Notes: generated by a model not told the origin, from the letters alone. Positions 1 through 5,650 are shown, counted from the stretch's first letter. The stretch: DNA of 5,818 nucleotides from JAWLBW01 sp041687475 (GCA_041687475.1 JAWLBW010000300.1:1-5818), one strand, 5' to 3'. Numbers and translations are program-made.

Positions 1-351
1 TCGTGGAACGTGATCTTCGACATGGTGGCGCGCAGCTCGTACGCACGCTGCGTAAGGGCTCTTGCGCCGGGCGGTCGCTATCTCATGGGCAACCCGCGCC
101 TTTCGGACATGCTCCGAGCCGGGGTAACGTCGAGGTTGACCGATAAGAAGGTTCACTTCGCGTTTGCCGGCGAAAAAATCGAAGAGCTCCTGGCGCTGAA
201 AGAGATGATTGACGAGGGCGAGCTGATCGCCGTCGTCGATTCGTGCTTCTCCATGGAACGGGCCGCCGAAGCCCACCGCCGCGTCGAAACCGAACAGCGC
301 GTAGGCGCGGTGGTTCTCTCACTCGACCAGGGCGTGGCAGGCTACCTTTGA
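1..351 (+). CDS. Zinc-type alcohol dehydrogenase / quinone oxidoreductase-like protein (MDR superfamily), C-terminal end only
   Basis: The frame is open from base 1 and ends at TGA 349-351, so only the last 116 residues are present. A GTG at position 10 is inside the gene, not its start. The visible part begins in the NAD(P)-binding Rossmann half: WNVIFDMV followed by a serine/tyrosine stretch, then LAPGGRYLMGNP, which resembles the strand and glycine turn in MDR enzymes where the cofactor sits. The last 40 residues carry the usual MDR tail: DEGELIAVVDSCFSMERAAEAHRRVE, then GAVVLSL. This corresponds to the family pattern 'G-x-hydrophobic-x-PVID, aromatic, AEAHRYVE, G-x-VVI'. Known family role: NAD(P)H-dependent oxidation or reduction of alcohols, aldehydes or quinones in the cytoplasm. 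The catalytic N-terminal domain, including any zinc ligands, lies outside the window, so substrate and zinc dependence cannot be judged. It converges with the deoxyribosyltransferase gene, with 50 bases between the two stop codons. Confidence 0.85.
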   Translation, partial: SWNVIFDMVARSSYARCVRALAPGGRYLMGNPRLSDMLRAGVTSRLTDKKVHFAFAGEKIEELLALKEMIDEGELIAVVDSCFSMERAAEAHRRVETEQRVGAVVLSLDQGVAGYL

Positions 352-401
352 GAAAAAGGTTGAACACCCGACGCTGGCCGCTACCTTTACAAGCTTACGG
401 A

Positions 402-1055
402 TCACGCGTCCTGGAGCTCTTGCTCATCTTCACCATCGACGGCTGCGAGCTCCCGCGAAAGAACATCTTCGTCCCACCGCTGCTTGCCCAGCTTCTCGGG
501 CAACCGGGCGAGCAGTTTCGAAACCCTGCGCCCCGATTCGACGGCAGCGGCAAGGGACGGTGAAACGGTAACGCCCTGCCCGCCCCTTTCCACCGCTTCG
601 CGCACGGCGTCGGGCAGGGCCCTGCGCTCGGCAATCACGCGACCACCCGTAAGGCCGAGCAGCATGGCATTGTCCTGCCCACCGAAAGGCGCGCGAATAT
701 CACGCTTGTAAAGCACCACCGGCTTTCCGGCGGCGAAAGCAATGCTGGCCTCGACCACACCACCTTCATCTGGAACGCGCCCGTTCATGTTGAAAACGAT
801 GGCATCGCAGTCCTCGATCAGCTCGTATACGTCGAGCGCAAAGATAGCCTGGTCGATGCGGCGGCGAATGGGGGGAATGAGATTCTGCCCCGGCGCGTTG
901 GCAAAGCGCATGACCCAGGGTTCGAGCCCGTCGCGATGCGGAAGAAAGGTACGCATGCCGGCTGCTTCAAGCGTGTCGGCGATGGCCTGCATGGCACCTA
1001 CCTCCTCGGCACAGAACAGGGGGCCCGAACAGTAAACCTTGGGCGTGGGCTTCAT
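402..1055 (-). CDS. Nucleoside 2-deoxyribosyltransferase-like protein
   Basis: The 217-aa soluble protein resembles the nucleoside 2-deoxyribosyltransferase family, which moves 2-deoxyribose between bases or hydrolyses the glycosidic bond in nucleotide salvage. Seen in sequence: an N-terminal strand and loop KVYCSGPLF (residues 6-14), an acidic helix ending IEDCDAIVFNMNG (80-92), then VPDEGGVVEASIAFAAGKPVVLY (94-116). In the family the last block holds the active site; by position Asp96 and Glu102 would be the substrate-binding Asp and nucleophilic Glu. A later DNAMLLGL (128-135) resembles the N-x-M-L segment of trypanosomal-type members. Classical enzymes are about 150-170 aa; here a charged, probably helical tail (about 167-217) is extra. 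The frame is open upstream to a possible start at 1169, but I chose ATG 1053-1055 because GGAG at 1062-1065 lies 6 bases before it and the family fold starts right after it. A second ATG at 1059-1061 abuts the GGAG and is less likely. Hydrolase versus transferase activity cannot be told. Confidence 0.8.
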   Translation of the reverse strand: MKPTPKVYCSGPLFCAEEVGAMQAIADTLEAAGMRTFLPHRDGLEPWVMRFANAPGQNLIPPIRRRIDQAIFALDVYELIEDCDAIVFNMNGRVPDEGGVVEASIAFAAGKPVVLYKRDIRAPFGGQDNAMLLGLTGGRVIAERRALPDAVREAVERGGQGVTVSPSLAAAVESGRRVSKLLARLPEKLGKQRWDEDVLSRELAAVDGEDEQELQDA

Positions 1056-1061
1056 TACCAT

Positions 1062-1065
1062 CTCC
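1062..1065 (-). promoter_or_regulatory. Ribosome binding site that decides the deoxyribosyltransferase start
   Basis: On the minus strand GGAG is followed by six bases and then ATG at 1055. The spacing suits this ATG, whereas the ATG at 1061 touches the GGAG directly. This argues against the longer reading from 1169, whose extra 38 residues show no family similarity that I recognise. Confidence 0.6.
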
Positions 1066-1072
1066 GGGCGGA

Positions 1073-1090
1073 ACGGTTTTCGACAACCGT
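1073..1090 (-). repeat. Inverted repeat upstream of the deoxyribosyltransferase gene
   Basis: ACGGTT and AACCGT form a perfect 6-bp dyad with a 6-base spacer, ending 7 bases before the GGAG ribosome binding site. It could be an operator or a small leader hairpin. No convincing promoter pair was found around it, and a dyad this short can arise by chance. Confidence 0.3.
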
Positions 1091-1215
1091 CACAGGCGTT
1101 GCGTCGGTACTCGTCCGGTTCATCATAGACGCCGACCGGGGCGCGCGCCACTATCGTTCCCCCGGACACTCCCCGCGGAACCAGGCTTCACAAGTCCATG
1201 TTTCGTGCGCTGACA

Positions 1216-1251
1216 TCGCGTGTGCCGGCTTCTCGAGCCAATGACACGCGA
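1216..1251 (-). terminator. Stem-loop just downstream of the membrane-protein stop, possible terminator
   Basis: TCGCGTGT and ACACGCGA form a perfect 8-bp stem enclosing 20 bases, which contain a smaller GGCT/AGCC stem. It begins 7 bases after the TAA stop (1259-1261) of the membrane-protein frame. There is no T run after it on the minus strand, so an intrinsic terminator is uncertain. It may instead protect the 3' end of the message. The position right after a stop codon is the main support. Confidence 0.4.
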
Positions 1252-1258
1252 GACCGGT

Positions 1259-1789
1259 TTATTTGAGAGGATACGGAATGACTTCAGAGGTACCCCGGAA
1301 GACCTCCAGCCAATGATTTTGATGTTGCCTGAACGGGAAACCCTGGATCACCAAGCCGTCAAGGAGACTGACCGATGAGACTGCGCTCAGGAATACAAGC
1401 AGCACCATTGCAGGCACCGCCCATCGGGCTGTAAGTTCAGGCGCCTTGCCGCAGGCCTGGTTCTCACGACTCACCCGTTCGACAATTCGACGGTCGTGCG
1501 AAAATGCGATGGATAACATGAGCAGGCTGTTCGTGATCACAAGCGTGTTCCACCTGTCGGTGTCGGAAGCAACGAAGTGAAGCAGCAATGGCGAAAGAGG
1601 CGCCAACACTGCAAGGGCGATAATCACACCTCGAACCCTCGCCACTACGAGCGAGCGAGTATAGACGTACACCAGAAAGAGAAAGGCCGGCGCGGTAGCG
1701 AAAAGTGACAGTCCGAGTCTTCGGTAAATGCCGGACCGGGTCCAGATTCCCTGCATAATCTCAAAGTTTTCGGCTGTGGTGCGGCGCAA
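1259..1789 (-). CDS. Multi-pass membrane protein, C-terminal part after an in-frame amber stop
   Basis: I read this as the back half of the gene that starts at 2563, because it is in the same frame and only the TAG at 1814-1816 separates them. From the TTG at 1787-1789 it gives 176 residues, but the frame is open 8 codons further, right up to the TAG. There are four hydrophobic segments at about 25-43, 53-74, 81-97 and 123-144, with Arg/Lys-rich stretches between. The first 25 residues are polar and look like an extramembrane loop rather than a protein N-terminus. If translated on its own it could start at the TTG, with AGAGGGG at 1801-1807 eleven bases before it, or at ATG 1754-1756, which has only a weak GAG nearby. 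Neither start is convincing. No enzymatic motif was recognised; function unknown. Its TAA stop is followed by a stem-loop. Confidence 0.55.
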   Translation of the reverse strand: MRRTTAENFEIMQGIWTRSGIYRRLGLSLFATAPAFLFLVYVYTRSLVVARVRGVIIALAVLAPLSPLLLHFVASDTDRWNTLVITNSLLMLSIAFSHDRRIVERVSRENQACGKAPELTARWAVPAMVLLVFLSAVSSVSLLDGLVIQGFPFRQHQNHWLEVFRGTSEVIPYPLK

Positions 1790-1816
1790 CAGTACGAAAG
1801 CCCCTCTGCGAAGCTA
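1790..1816 (-). other. In-frame TAG plus eight sense codons joining two halves of one membrane-protein frame
   Basis: On the minus strand the front part ends GAAGAGGCAGGGGCC-TAG. The next eight codons (LRRGAFVL) run without a frame change into the TTG used as the start of the back part. Removing the single TAG restores one uninterrupted frame from 2563 to 1259, 434 codons before the final TAA. The base after TAG is C, a context known in other systems to be relatively leaky. TAG also ends rlmN in this window, so TAG acts as a normal stop in this genome. Confidence 0.85.
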
Positions 1817-2563
1817 GGCCCCTGCCTCTTCCTGCGTCAGAGCGAACATTCGCCACCAATTCGCTCCGTCAAGCGTAGACGAGGTCACAAAGAACGTGAA
1901 ACCGAGCGCAGCAATCGAGAGCACCAACAGCAGCGGCGCCTGTATTTTCCACATTCGTTCACGGCTGCTGAAGACAAGAGACATGAACATGATCGGAAAG
2001 AAGATGAGGAAGGTGGCTTCGTGTATCAGTATGATCAGAGGAAGCGCCATGGCGGCAAAAATCAGCTTCCCGTAGAAACCTCTGATGCGAAGCATGACAA
2101 GGGTCGCCAGCAACCCGATGTGATCGGCGTAACCATTGGTGTGCGCGAAATACACGAGCGCCATGCTGGCAGAGAAAAGCACGGCGGCTCCCGTTACCAT
2201 AGGGCTGCCTCTATCGATCAGGTCTTTGAGCAGGCGCAGGATAAGCACCAGGTTGGCCACGAGAATAACGCTGGCAAAGACGGCAAAGAAGTCGTACGAG
2301 CGAAAAACAGGATGCCCGAGTGCGTCGAAGGCGGCCCCCAGCAGTCCGCGCTTCGTGAAACCGTACTCATAGGTGAAGAGAAAGTGGCTGTACGTCCAGA
2401 TATTTGGAAACCGCACGCCCCGCAGAACCGACAGCAACGCGATTGCTGCGACAACGGCAAACCAGAACCGCCTGTCTGTCGACATCGTTTCCGGAAGTTC
2501 AGCTGTGTCAGGCTCGAGCCCGGTGGTACTTGTCGAAATGGGCTTGGAAACATTCATTGCCAT
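1814..2563 (-). CDS. Multi-pass membrane protein of unknown function, N-terminal part (truncated by amber stop)
   Basis: 249 residues. A Ser/Thr-rich, non-hydrophobic N-terminus (1-30) is followed by hydrophobic segments at about 33-49, 91-113, 122-140, 148-160, 166-199 (probably two passes) and 208-227. Between the first two lies YSHFLFTYEYGFTKRGLLG (58-76), an aromatic and basic loop. H181-E182 sits inside the fifth hydrophobic stretch. This layout recalls uncharacterised polytopic proteins, some found near polysaccharide genes, but I cannot assign a family or reaction. The protein stops at TAG in a polar loop (WWRMFALTQEEAGA) that continues in frame after the stop. The start is uncertain: ATG 2563 has no Shine-Dalgarno sequence, while ATG 2483-2485 (residue 27) has GGAA four bases upstream and would remove only the polar tail. 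Sampled lines of this gene have clearly lower GC (43-63%) than rlmN (72% in one line), which may mean foreign origin or relaxed selection. Confidence 0.6.
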   Translation of the reverse strand: MAMNVSKPISTSTTGLEPDTAELPETMSTDRRFWFAVVAAIALLSVLRGVRFPNIWTYSHFLFTYEYGFTKRGLLGAAFDALGHPVFRSYDFFAVFASVILVANLVLILRLLKDLIDRGSPMVTGAAVLFSASMALVYFAHTNGYADHIGLLATLVMLRIRGFYGKLIFAAMALPLIILIHEATFLIFFPIMFMSLVFSSRERMWKIQAPLLLVLSIAALGFTFFVTSSTLDGANWWRMFALTQEEAGA

Positions 2564-2568
2564 GCCAT

Positions 2569-2574
2569 ATCATA
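2569..2574 (-). promoter_or_regulatory. Candidate -10 element right before the membrane-protein gene
   Basis: TATGAT lies five bases upstream of ATG 2563. No good -35 hexamer is found 16-18 bases further up. If real, transcription would begin at or within the ATG and the first usable start might be the internal ATG at 2485. Weak on its own. Confidence 0.25.
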
Positions 2575-2611
2575 ACACTAAGCTCGGGCGCCCTTCACGT
2601 CGCCTCCGAGG

Positions 2612-2760
2612 TCACGACCGCGCTTGCGCATGGAGCGGCAAATAAGCGACGCCCTTGCTCGCCGAACTCTTTCTTCTACGTTGCGAATGCGCGGCCTTAC
2701 GGGTCGCCCGACATTCGTCGGCTTGATAAACAGCGGGTCGCCCCGCTGCAAAAACAAATA
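2612..2760 (-). other. Non-coding, hairpin-rich stretch between rlmN and the membrane-protein gene
   Basis: The 280 bases from 2564 to 2843 hold several short overlapping frames on both strands (65-90 aa), none with a clear ribosome binding site or recognisable domain. I do not call a gene. On the minus strand a 7-bp stem with a GCGA loop (2731-2748) is followed by a second arrangement in which CGAATG and CATTCG enclose a small CGGG/CCCG stem (about 2683-2716). The nonamer GGGCGACCC occurs in both. This may be a structured RNA, a dispersed intergenic repeat or simply the rlmN 3' region. The boundaries are approximate. Confidence 0.3.
2731..2748 (-). terminator. Strong hairpin with GNRA-type loop downstream of rlmN, possible terminator
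   Basis: CAGCGGG and CCCGCTG pair perfectly over 7 bp. The loop reads GCGA on the minus strand, a stable GNRA tetraloop, but UCGC on the plus strand, which favours minus-strand transcription. It is followed by TTTATC, a poor T tract, and lies about 95 bases after the rlmN stop. A weak rlmN terminator is plausible. Confidence 0.35.
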
Positions 2761-2843
2761 TTCGCATGCTTCGCCAGAAGCGCTTCGAATCAACAGGGGC
2801 GAAAGGGTGGAGCTCCAATAGGCGACTCCAGTAGTAAATCCGG

Positions 2844-3929
2844 CTAGTGGGTCGAATTCAGAAACGCCCTGATCGACTCTTTCCGGCGCTCGTGCTGCTG
2901 GTGCAGCTGGCCGCAGGCGGCAAGCACGTCGCGGCCGCGGCTCTTGCGCACGAACACATTGCGGTCGTGCGCGCGCAGGTAGGCGTGAAAGGCGTCGACG
3001 GCCTCATCGGTCGGACGCAGATACGGACTGCCCGGGTGGGGATTGAAGGGAATCAGGTTGATGCGGCCGGGCACGCCCTCGAGCATTCTTACCAGATCGG
3101 CCGCGTCTTCGAGCGAGTCGTTCTCGCCGCCGAGCAATACGTACTCAAACATGGCCTGGTGATGATTACCGACCGCTTCGGAGCGCGCGCGCAGGTAGGC
3201 CAGCACGTCTTCGATCGGATAGGCCTTTTCGACCGGCATGACGCGCAGGCGCTTTTCCGGATTCGGGCCGTTCACGCTCAGCGCCAGGCGCACCGTGGTC
3301 TTTTCGAAAAGCACCTTGATGGCCGGCAACAGGCCGCTCGTACTCACGCTGATGCGGCGAGGCGGCACACCGTGACCGTAATCGTTCGTCAGAATCTCGA
3401 GCGACGTCAGCACATTGTCGAGATTGTGCAGGGGCTCGCCCATGCCCATGAACACCATGTTGGTGATCTCGAGGTTGCCCAGCTCCTGCCGGGCGCGGGC
3501 ATATTGGCCGACAATCTCGTGGGGTCGCAGGTGGCGATGAAGCCCCATTTTTCCCGTAAAACAGAAATCGCAGGCCATGGCGCAGCCCACCTGCGACGAG
3601 ACGCAGAGCGTACCCCGCGTACCTTCGGGTATGTACACGGCTTCGACGTTCCGGCCGTCGGCCAGGCCGAGTAGAAACTTGATCGTGTAGTCTTCCGACA
3701 CCCGCTTGTCGACCACTTTCGGCAGCGGCGCCAGCGCAAAACGCTCGGCCACGCGGGCCAGCTGTTTCGGCGGCGCATCGATCTGCGTCCACGACTCGGG
3801 GACGTGGGGAAACGTCGACGCCCGGTGAACGGCGCGGAAAATCCGAAGCGCCTGCACGCGGGTAAGCCCCAGCTCGGCGGCTTCGGCAAGCCAGGCAGTC
3901 AGCGAAAGATCGTGAAAGTACGGAAGCAT
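2844..3929 (-). CDS. rlmN: Dual-specificity 23S rRNA / tRNA (adenine-C2)-methyltransferase RlmN
   Basis: This 361-aa radical-SAM enzyme methylates C2 of adenine 2503 in 23S rRNA and of adenine 37 in some tRNAs, in the cytoplasm, tuning decoding accuracy and the peptide exit tunnel. Seen in sequence: an N-terminal helical domain with the DLSL motif (residues 8-11); the [4Fe-4S] signature Cys116-x3-Cys120-x2-Cys123 within SSQVGCAMACDFC; the SAM-binding MGMGEPLHN (161-169); a SVSTSGL strand (194-200); INLIPFNPHPGS (290-301); and AACGQL with Cys339 near the end. By alignment in mind with the E. coli enzyme, Cys109 (in TLCVSSQVGC) and Cys339 match its Cys118 and Cys355, the latter carrying the methyl group. 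All catalytic residues are present and the length is normal. ATG 3929 is required because DLSL follows at once, yet no good Shine-Dalgarno precedes it (only AGGA two bases away). Stop is TAG. The related resistance enzyme Cfr is the alternative, but the overall pattern looks like ordinary housekeeping RlmN. Confidence 0.95.
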   Translation of the reverse strand: MLPYFHDLSLTAWLAEAAELGLTRVQALRIFRAVHRASTFPHVPESWTQIDAPPKQLARVAERFALAPLPKVVDKRVSEDYTIKFLLGLADGRNVEAVYIPEGTRGTLCVSSQVGCAMACDFCFTGKMGLHRHLRPHEIVGQYARARQELGNLEITNMVFMGMGEPLHNLDNVLTSLEILTNDYGHGVPPRRISVSTSGLLPAIKVLFEKTTVRLALSVNGPNPEKRLRVMPVEKAYPIEDVLAYLRARSEAVGNHHQAMFEYVLLGGENDSLEDAADLVRMLEGVPGRINLIPFNPHPGSPYLRPTDEAVDAFHAYLRAHDRNVFVRKSRGRDVLAACGQLHQQHERRKESIRAFLNSTH

Positions 3930-3937
3930 AATCCTAC

Positions 3938-3967
3938 ATTCTACTCGGCTCTGCCCGGATACGTCGA
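3938..3967 (-). promoter_or_regulatory. Candidate sigma-70-type promoter of rlmN
   Basis: On the minus strand TCGACG (3962-3967; four of six matches to TTGACA) is followed after 18 bases by TAGAAT (3938-3943; five of six matches to TATAAT). The -10 ends eight bases before ATG 3929, so the message would have almost no leader. It lies after the terminator of the lipoprotein gene, which fits independent transcription of rlmN. Confidence 0.45.
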
Positions 3968-4030
3968 ACCCGCCTTCCCCATCAGCCTTCCAGCCTCGGC
4001 CTACCGCGCGAACAGAAGACTTCTACCACC

Positions 4031-4058
4031 AAAAGAAAGGCGCGACCGAAGCCGCGCC
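4031..4058 (-). terminator. Rho-independent terminator of the lipoprotein gene
   Basis: On the minus strand GGCGCGGC and GTCGCGCC form an 8-bp stem with one G-U pair and a UUCG tetraloop, directly followed by TTTCTTTT. The stem can be lengthened by four further pairs that use part of the T tract. It starts 41 bases after the lipoprotein TGA and separates that gene from rlmN. On the plus strand the loop would be CGAA with no T run, so it acts in one direction. Confidence 0.9.
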
Positions 4059-4099
4059 CTTCCCCCTCTCTCACCCAAGGAGCTGCGATGTAGTTTTGC

Positions 4100-5578
4100 T
4101 CAGTTCGGAACCTGGCGAATCTGTACGGCGCCATCGGCCGCTATGGTTACGTCATAGGTAACATACGATTCGCTGACGTCGTAGTCGGCGGCGTACACGA
4201 CCACCGAGCCCGTACCCGAACCATCGGCTGCGAAGGCGAACTGGCCGGTTTCGTCGGGGTTCACGTTCTGCGTGCTCGAATAGTCCTTGGCGTATTGCTG
4301 CTCGGCCGTGCCGTCGGGGTAACGTACCTCTTCGACCACCACCTCGTCGCCGAGGCCGTTTTCGAGGGTGACCCGGCTGGTCGTACGGGTTGCCTCGCGG
4401 GTAATGGCGGCATCGCCCGTCAGATAGTTATCACCCGCATCGTAGGAGAAGGTCGCACGAAGCGTGTTGCCGTCCTGCACGCTTACCTCGACGTCAAGCG
4501 CTTCGGGCTCGCGCGTCGGATCGTTGTAGGACACCCTGCGCGAATAGCTGCGCTTGGCAGCCCCCTTCTTCCACGTACCGCTTTCGGTAATGGTGAAGAT
4601 CTCGTGACCGGCGGGAAAGGTGGTCTGGAACGAGAAGTCGCCCGTGGTAAGGTTCAGCTGGCCCGACTTCTCGACACCGTTACGCCGGGTTTCCTCGAGC
4701 TTGACCCGATCGCCGTCGATGGCGGCGCTGCGGCTGCTGTAGGTTCCATCGCGAAAATCGGTGAGTTCTTCAAAGGTGCCCTTGCCTGCCGATTCGATTT
4801 CGACTTCTTCGATTCGCCTGGTAACCGGCCCGCCGACGAAGGTCAGCTCGCGGGTAAACATACCGCTTTCGGGTTCGGCACCCTCGGCCACGGGCGTAGT
4901 GGGGTTCGCCTCCTGGTATATCGTGGCTCCCGAACGCATTTTGATGGTGGCTTCGGCGTACTTGAAGGTGCGCTCCCGGCCTGGCAGCGGGGCATCGAAG
5001 CCGCCGCCGAAATTCATCAGCGTGTGCAGGGTAATAGACGCGCGGGCATCCTTCTGCGGGAAATTGCGCACCACGGTCATCTCGGCAAAATCGGTGAGCA
5101 GATCGCCGTCCTGCGAGCCGTCGGCTTCTTCGACGGCCAGAATCGAGCCGGTGCCGCCATCCTTGTAAACGATGTCGGCCTCGAACTTCTTCACGACCAT
5201 GGCGCCCTCGACACAGCGATAGGTAATGGCCATGTCGGCCCGGGCCTCTTCCTGGCCGGCGCCGTAGTCGTCTTTTGTTTCTTCGTACGTGTGGTCGACC
5301 CCTTCACTGCCGACACAGGTAGACAGGGTTCTGAACCCGGGAGCGGCCGCAATCGGTGCGGCGCCAATCGAGATATTGAGCTGAACCTGCTGACCGGCCA
5401 GACCGCTGAGGCCGCTCGAGATGGTTTCGAGTTCGATGAGATCGCTCGTCAACTGATAGGCCAGCGCATTCACATGGCCCTTGTCGAGGCCGGCACGCAG
5501 GGCTTCGGCCAGGGCGCCCAACTCTCCGCATCCGCCTATGGCCAGGGCGGCAACGCCGGCGACAATCGTCTTTCTCAT
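4100..5578 (-). CDS. Predicted outer-membrane lipoprotein of unknown family
   Basis: 492 aa. The N-terminus is a lipoprotein signal: MRK, a hydrophobic run TIVAGVAALA, then AIGGC with Cys17 as the likely lipidated residue. Residue 18 is Gly, not Asp, so by the E. coli rule it would go to the outer membrane. After a short Ala/Leu-rich helix-like part (18-60), the rest alternates charged and beta-branched residues with many Gly-Asp/Asn turns, suggesting an extended beta-rich domain. GTY (278-280), GTW (334-336), DGT (422-424) and SGTGSVVVY (454-462) are typical beta turns but not a clear repeat. Only two other cysteines exist, Cys88 and Cys122, which could form a disulfide. I recognise no enzymatic motif or named domain. 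ATG 5578 is chosen because GGAGG lies 5 bases upstream and the signal peptide starts there; the frame is open beyond it, but the TTG at 5650 falls inside the sigma-54 promoter. Expression probably depends on sigma-54. A terminator follows. Likely monocistronic. Confidence 0.85.
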   Translation of the reverse strand: MRKTIVAGVAALAIGGCGELGALAEALRAGLDKGHVNALAYQLTSDLIELETISSGLSGLAGQQVQLNISIGAAPIAAAPGFRTLSTCVGSEGVDHTYEETKDDYGAGQEEARADMAITYRCVEGAMVVKKFEADIVYKDGGTGSILAVEEADGSQDGDLLTDFAEMTVVRNFPQKDARASITLHTLMNFGGGFDAPLPGRERTFKYAEATIKMRSGATIYQEANPTTPVAEGAEPESGMFTRELTFVGGPVTRRIEEVEIESAGKGTFEELTDFRDGTYSSRSAAIDGDRVKLEETRRNGVEKSGQLNLTTGDFSFQTTFPAGHEIFTITESGTWKKGAAKRSYSRRVSYNDPTREPEALDVEVSVQDGNTLRATFSYDAGDNYLTGDAAITREATRTTSRVTLENGLGDEVVVEEVRYPDGTAEQQYAKDYSSTQNVNPDETGQFAFAADGSGTGSVVVYAADYDVSESYVTYDVTIAADGAVQIRQVPN

Positions 5579-5583
5579 GACTT

Positions 5584-5588
5584 CCTCC
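5584..5588 (-). promoter_or_regulatory. Strong ribosome binding site of the lipoprotein gene
   Basis: GGAGG on the minus strand sits five bases before ATG 5578. It fixes the start at the lipoprotein signal peptide and rules out the longer reading from 5650. It is the best Shine-Dalgarno in the window. Confidence 0.85.
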
Positions 5589-5633
5589 AGAATTCGCGCG
5601 TGGACCGAGCCCACGACTGATTGCCTTTTATTG

Positions 5634-5650
5634 AGCAAGTGCCGTGCCAA
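5634..5650 (-). promoter_or_regulatory. Sigma-54 (RpoN) -24/-12 promoter of the lipoprotein gene
   Basis: The minus strand reads TTGGCACGGCACTTGCT, which matches every specified position of the consensus YTGGCACGrNNNTTGCW. The invariant GG (5647-5648) and GC (5635-5636) are exactly ten bases apart. Transcription would begin near 5623, leaving a leader of about 45 bases that ends in the GGAGG site. Known from the family: such promoters stay silent until an AAA+ enhancer-binding protein acts from upstream, so the lipoprotein gene is expected to be switched by a signal such as nitrogen, envelope, motility or development. Which signal cannot be told here. Confidence 0.85.

Noticed and set aside
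344..360. ACCTTT/AAAGGT hairpin overlapping the dehydrogenase stop, with the GCTACCTTT word repeated 39 bases on
   Set aside because: The stem is short and AT-rich with no T run afterwards; not enough for a terminator call between the convergent genes.
1056..1169. Longer deoxyribosyltransferase reading starting at 1169, with a CxxC pair in the extension
   Set aside because: No ribosome binding site at the far start, no family similarity in the extension, and a good GGAG at the nearer ATG. A lone CxxC is not enough for a metal site.
2021..2575. A 184-aa plus-strand frame opposite the membrane-protein gene
   Set aside because: It is very hydrophilic with biased His/Gln/Arg content and has no start signal. 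The opposite strand shows regular membrane segments.
2578..2818. Short minus-strand frames of 68 and 71 aa in the spacer after rlmN
   Set aside because: They overlap each other in different frames, are Arg-rich, cross strong hairpins and lack ribosome binding sites. Treated as non-coding.
2847..3674. A 275-aa open frame on the plus strand opposite rlmN
   Set aside because: The minus strand encodes a complete, unmistakable RlmN. The plus frame is a shadow with a His/Gln/Arg-rich composition.
4295..5620. A 441-aa open frame on the plus strand opposite the lipoprotein gene
   Set aside because: It is a by-product of high-GC codon use in the opposite gene. The minus-strand frame has a lipobox, a strong ribosome binding site, a sigma-54 promoter and a terminator; the plus frame has no recognisable domain.
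5579..5650. Longer lipoprotein reading starting at TTG 5650
   Set aside because: The extra 24 residues would place the signal peptide inside the protein and the start within the sigma-54 promoter. The GGAGG site fits ATG 5578.
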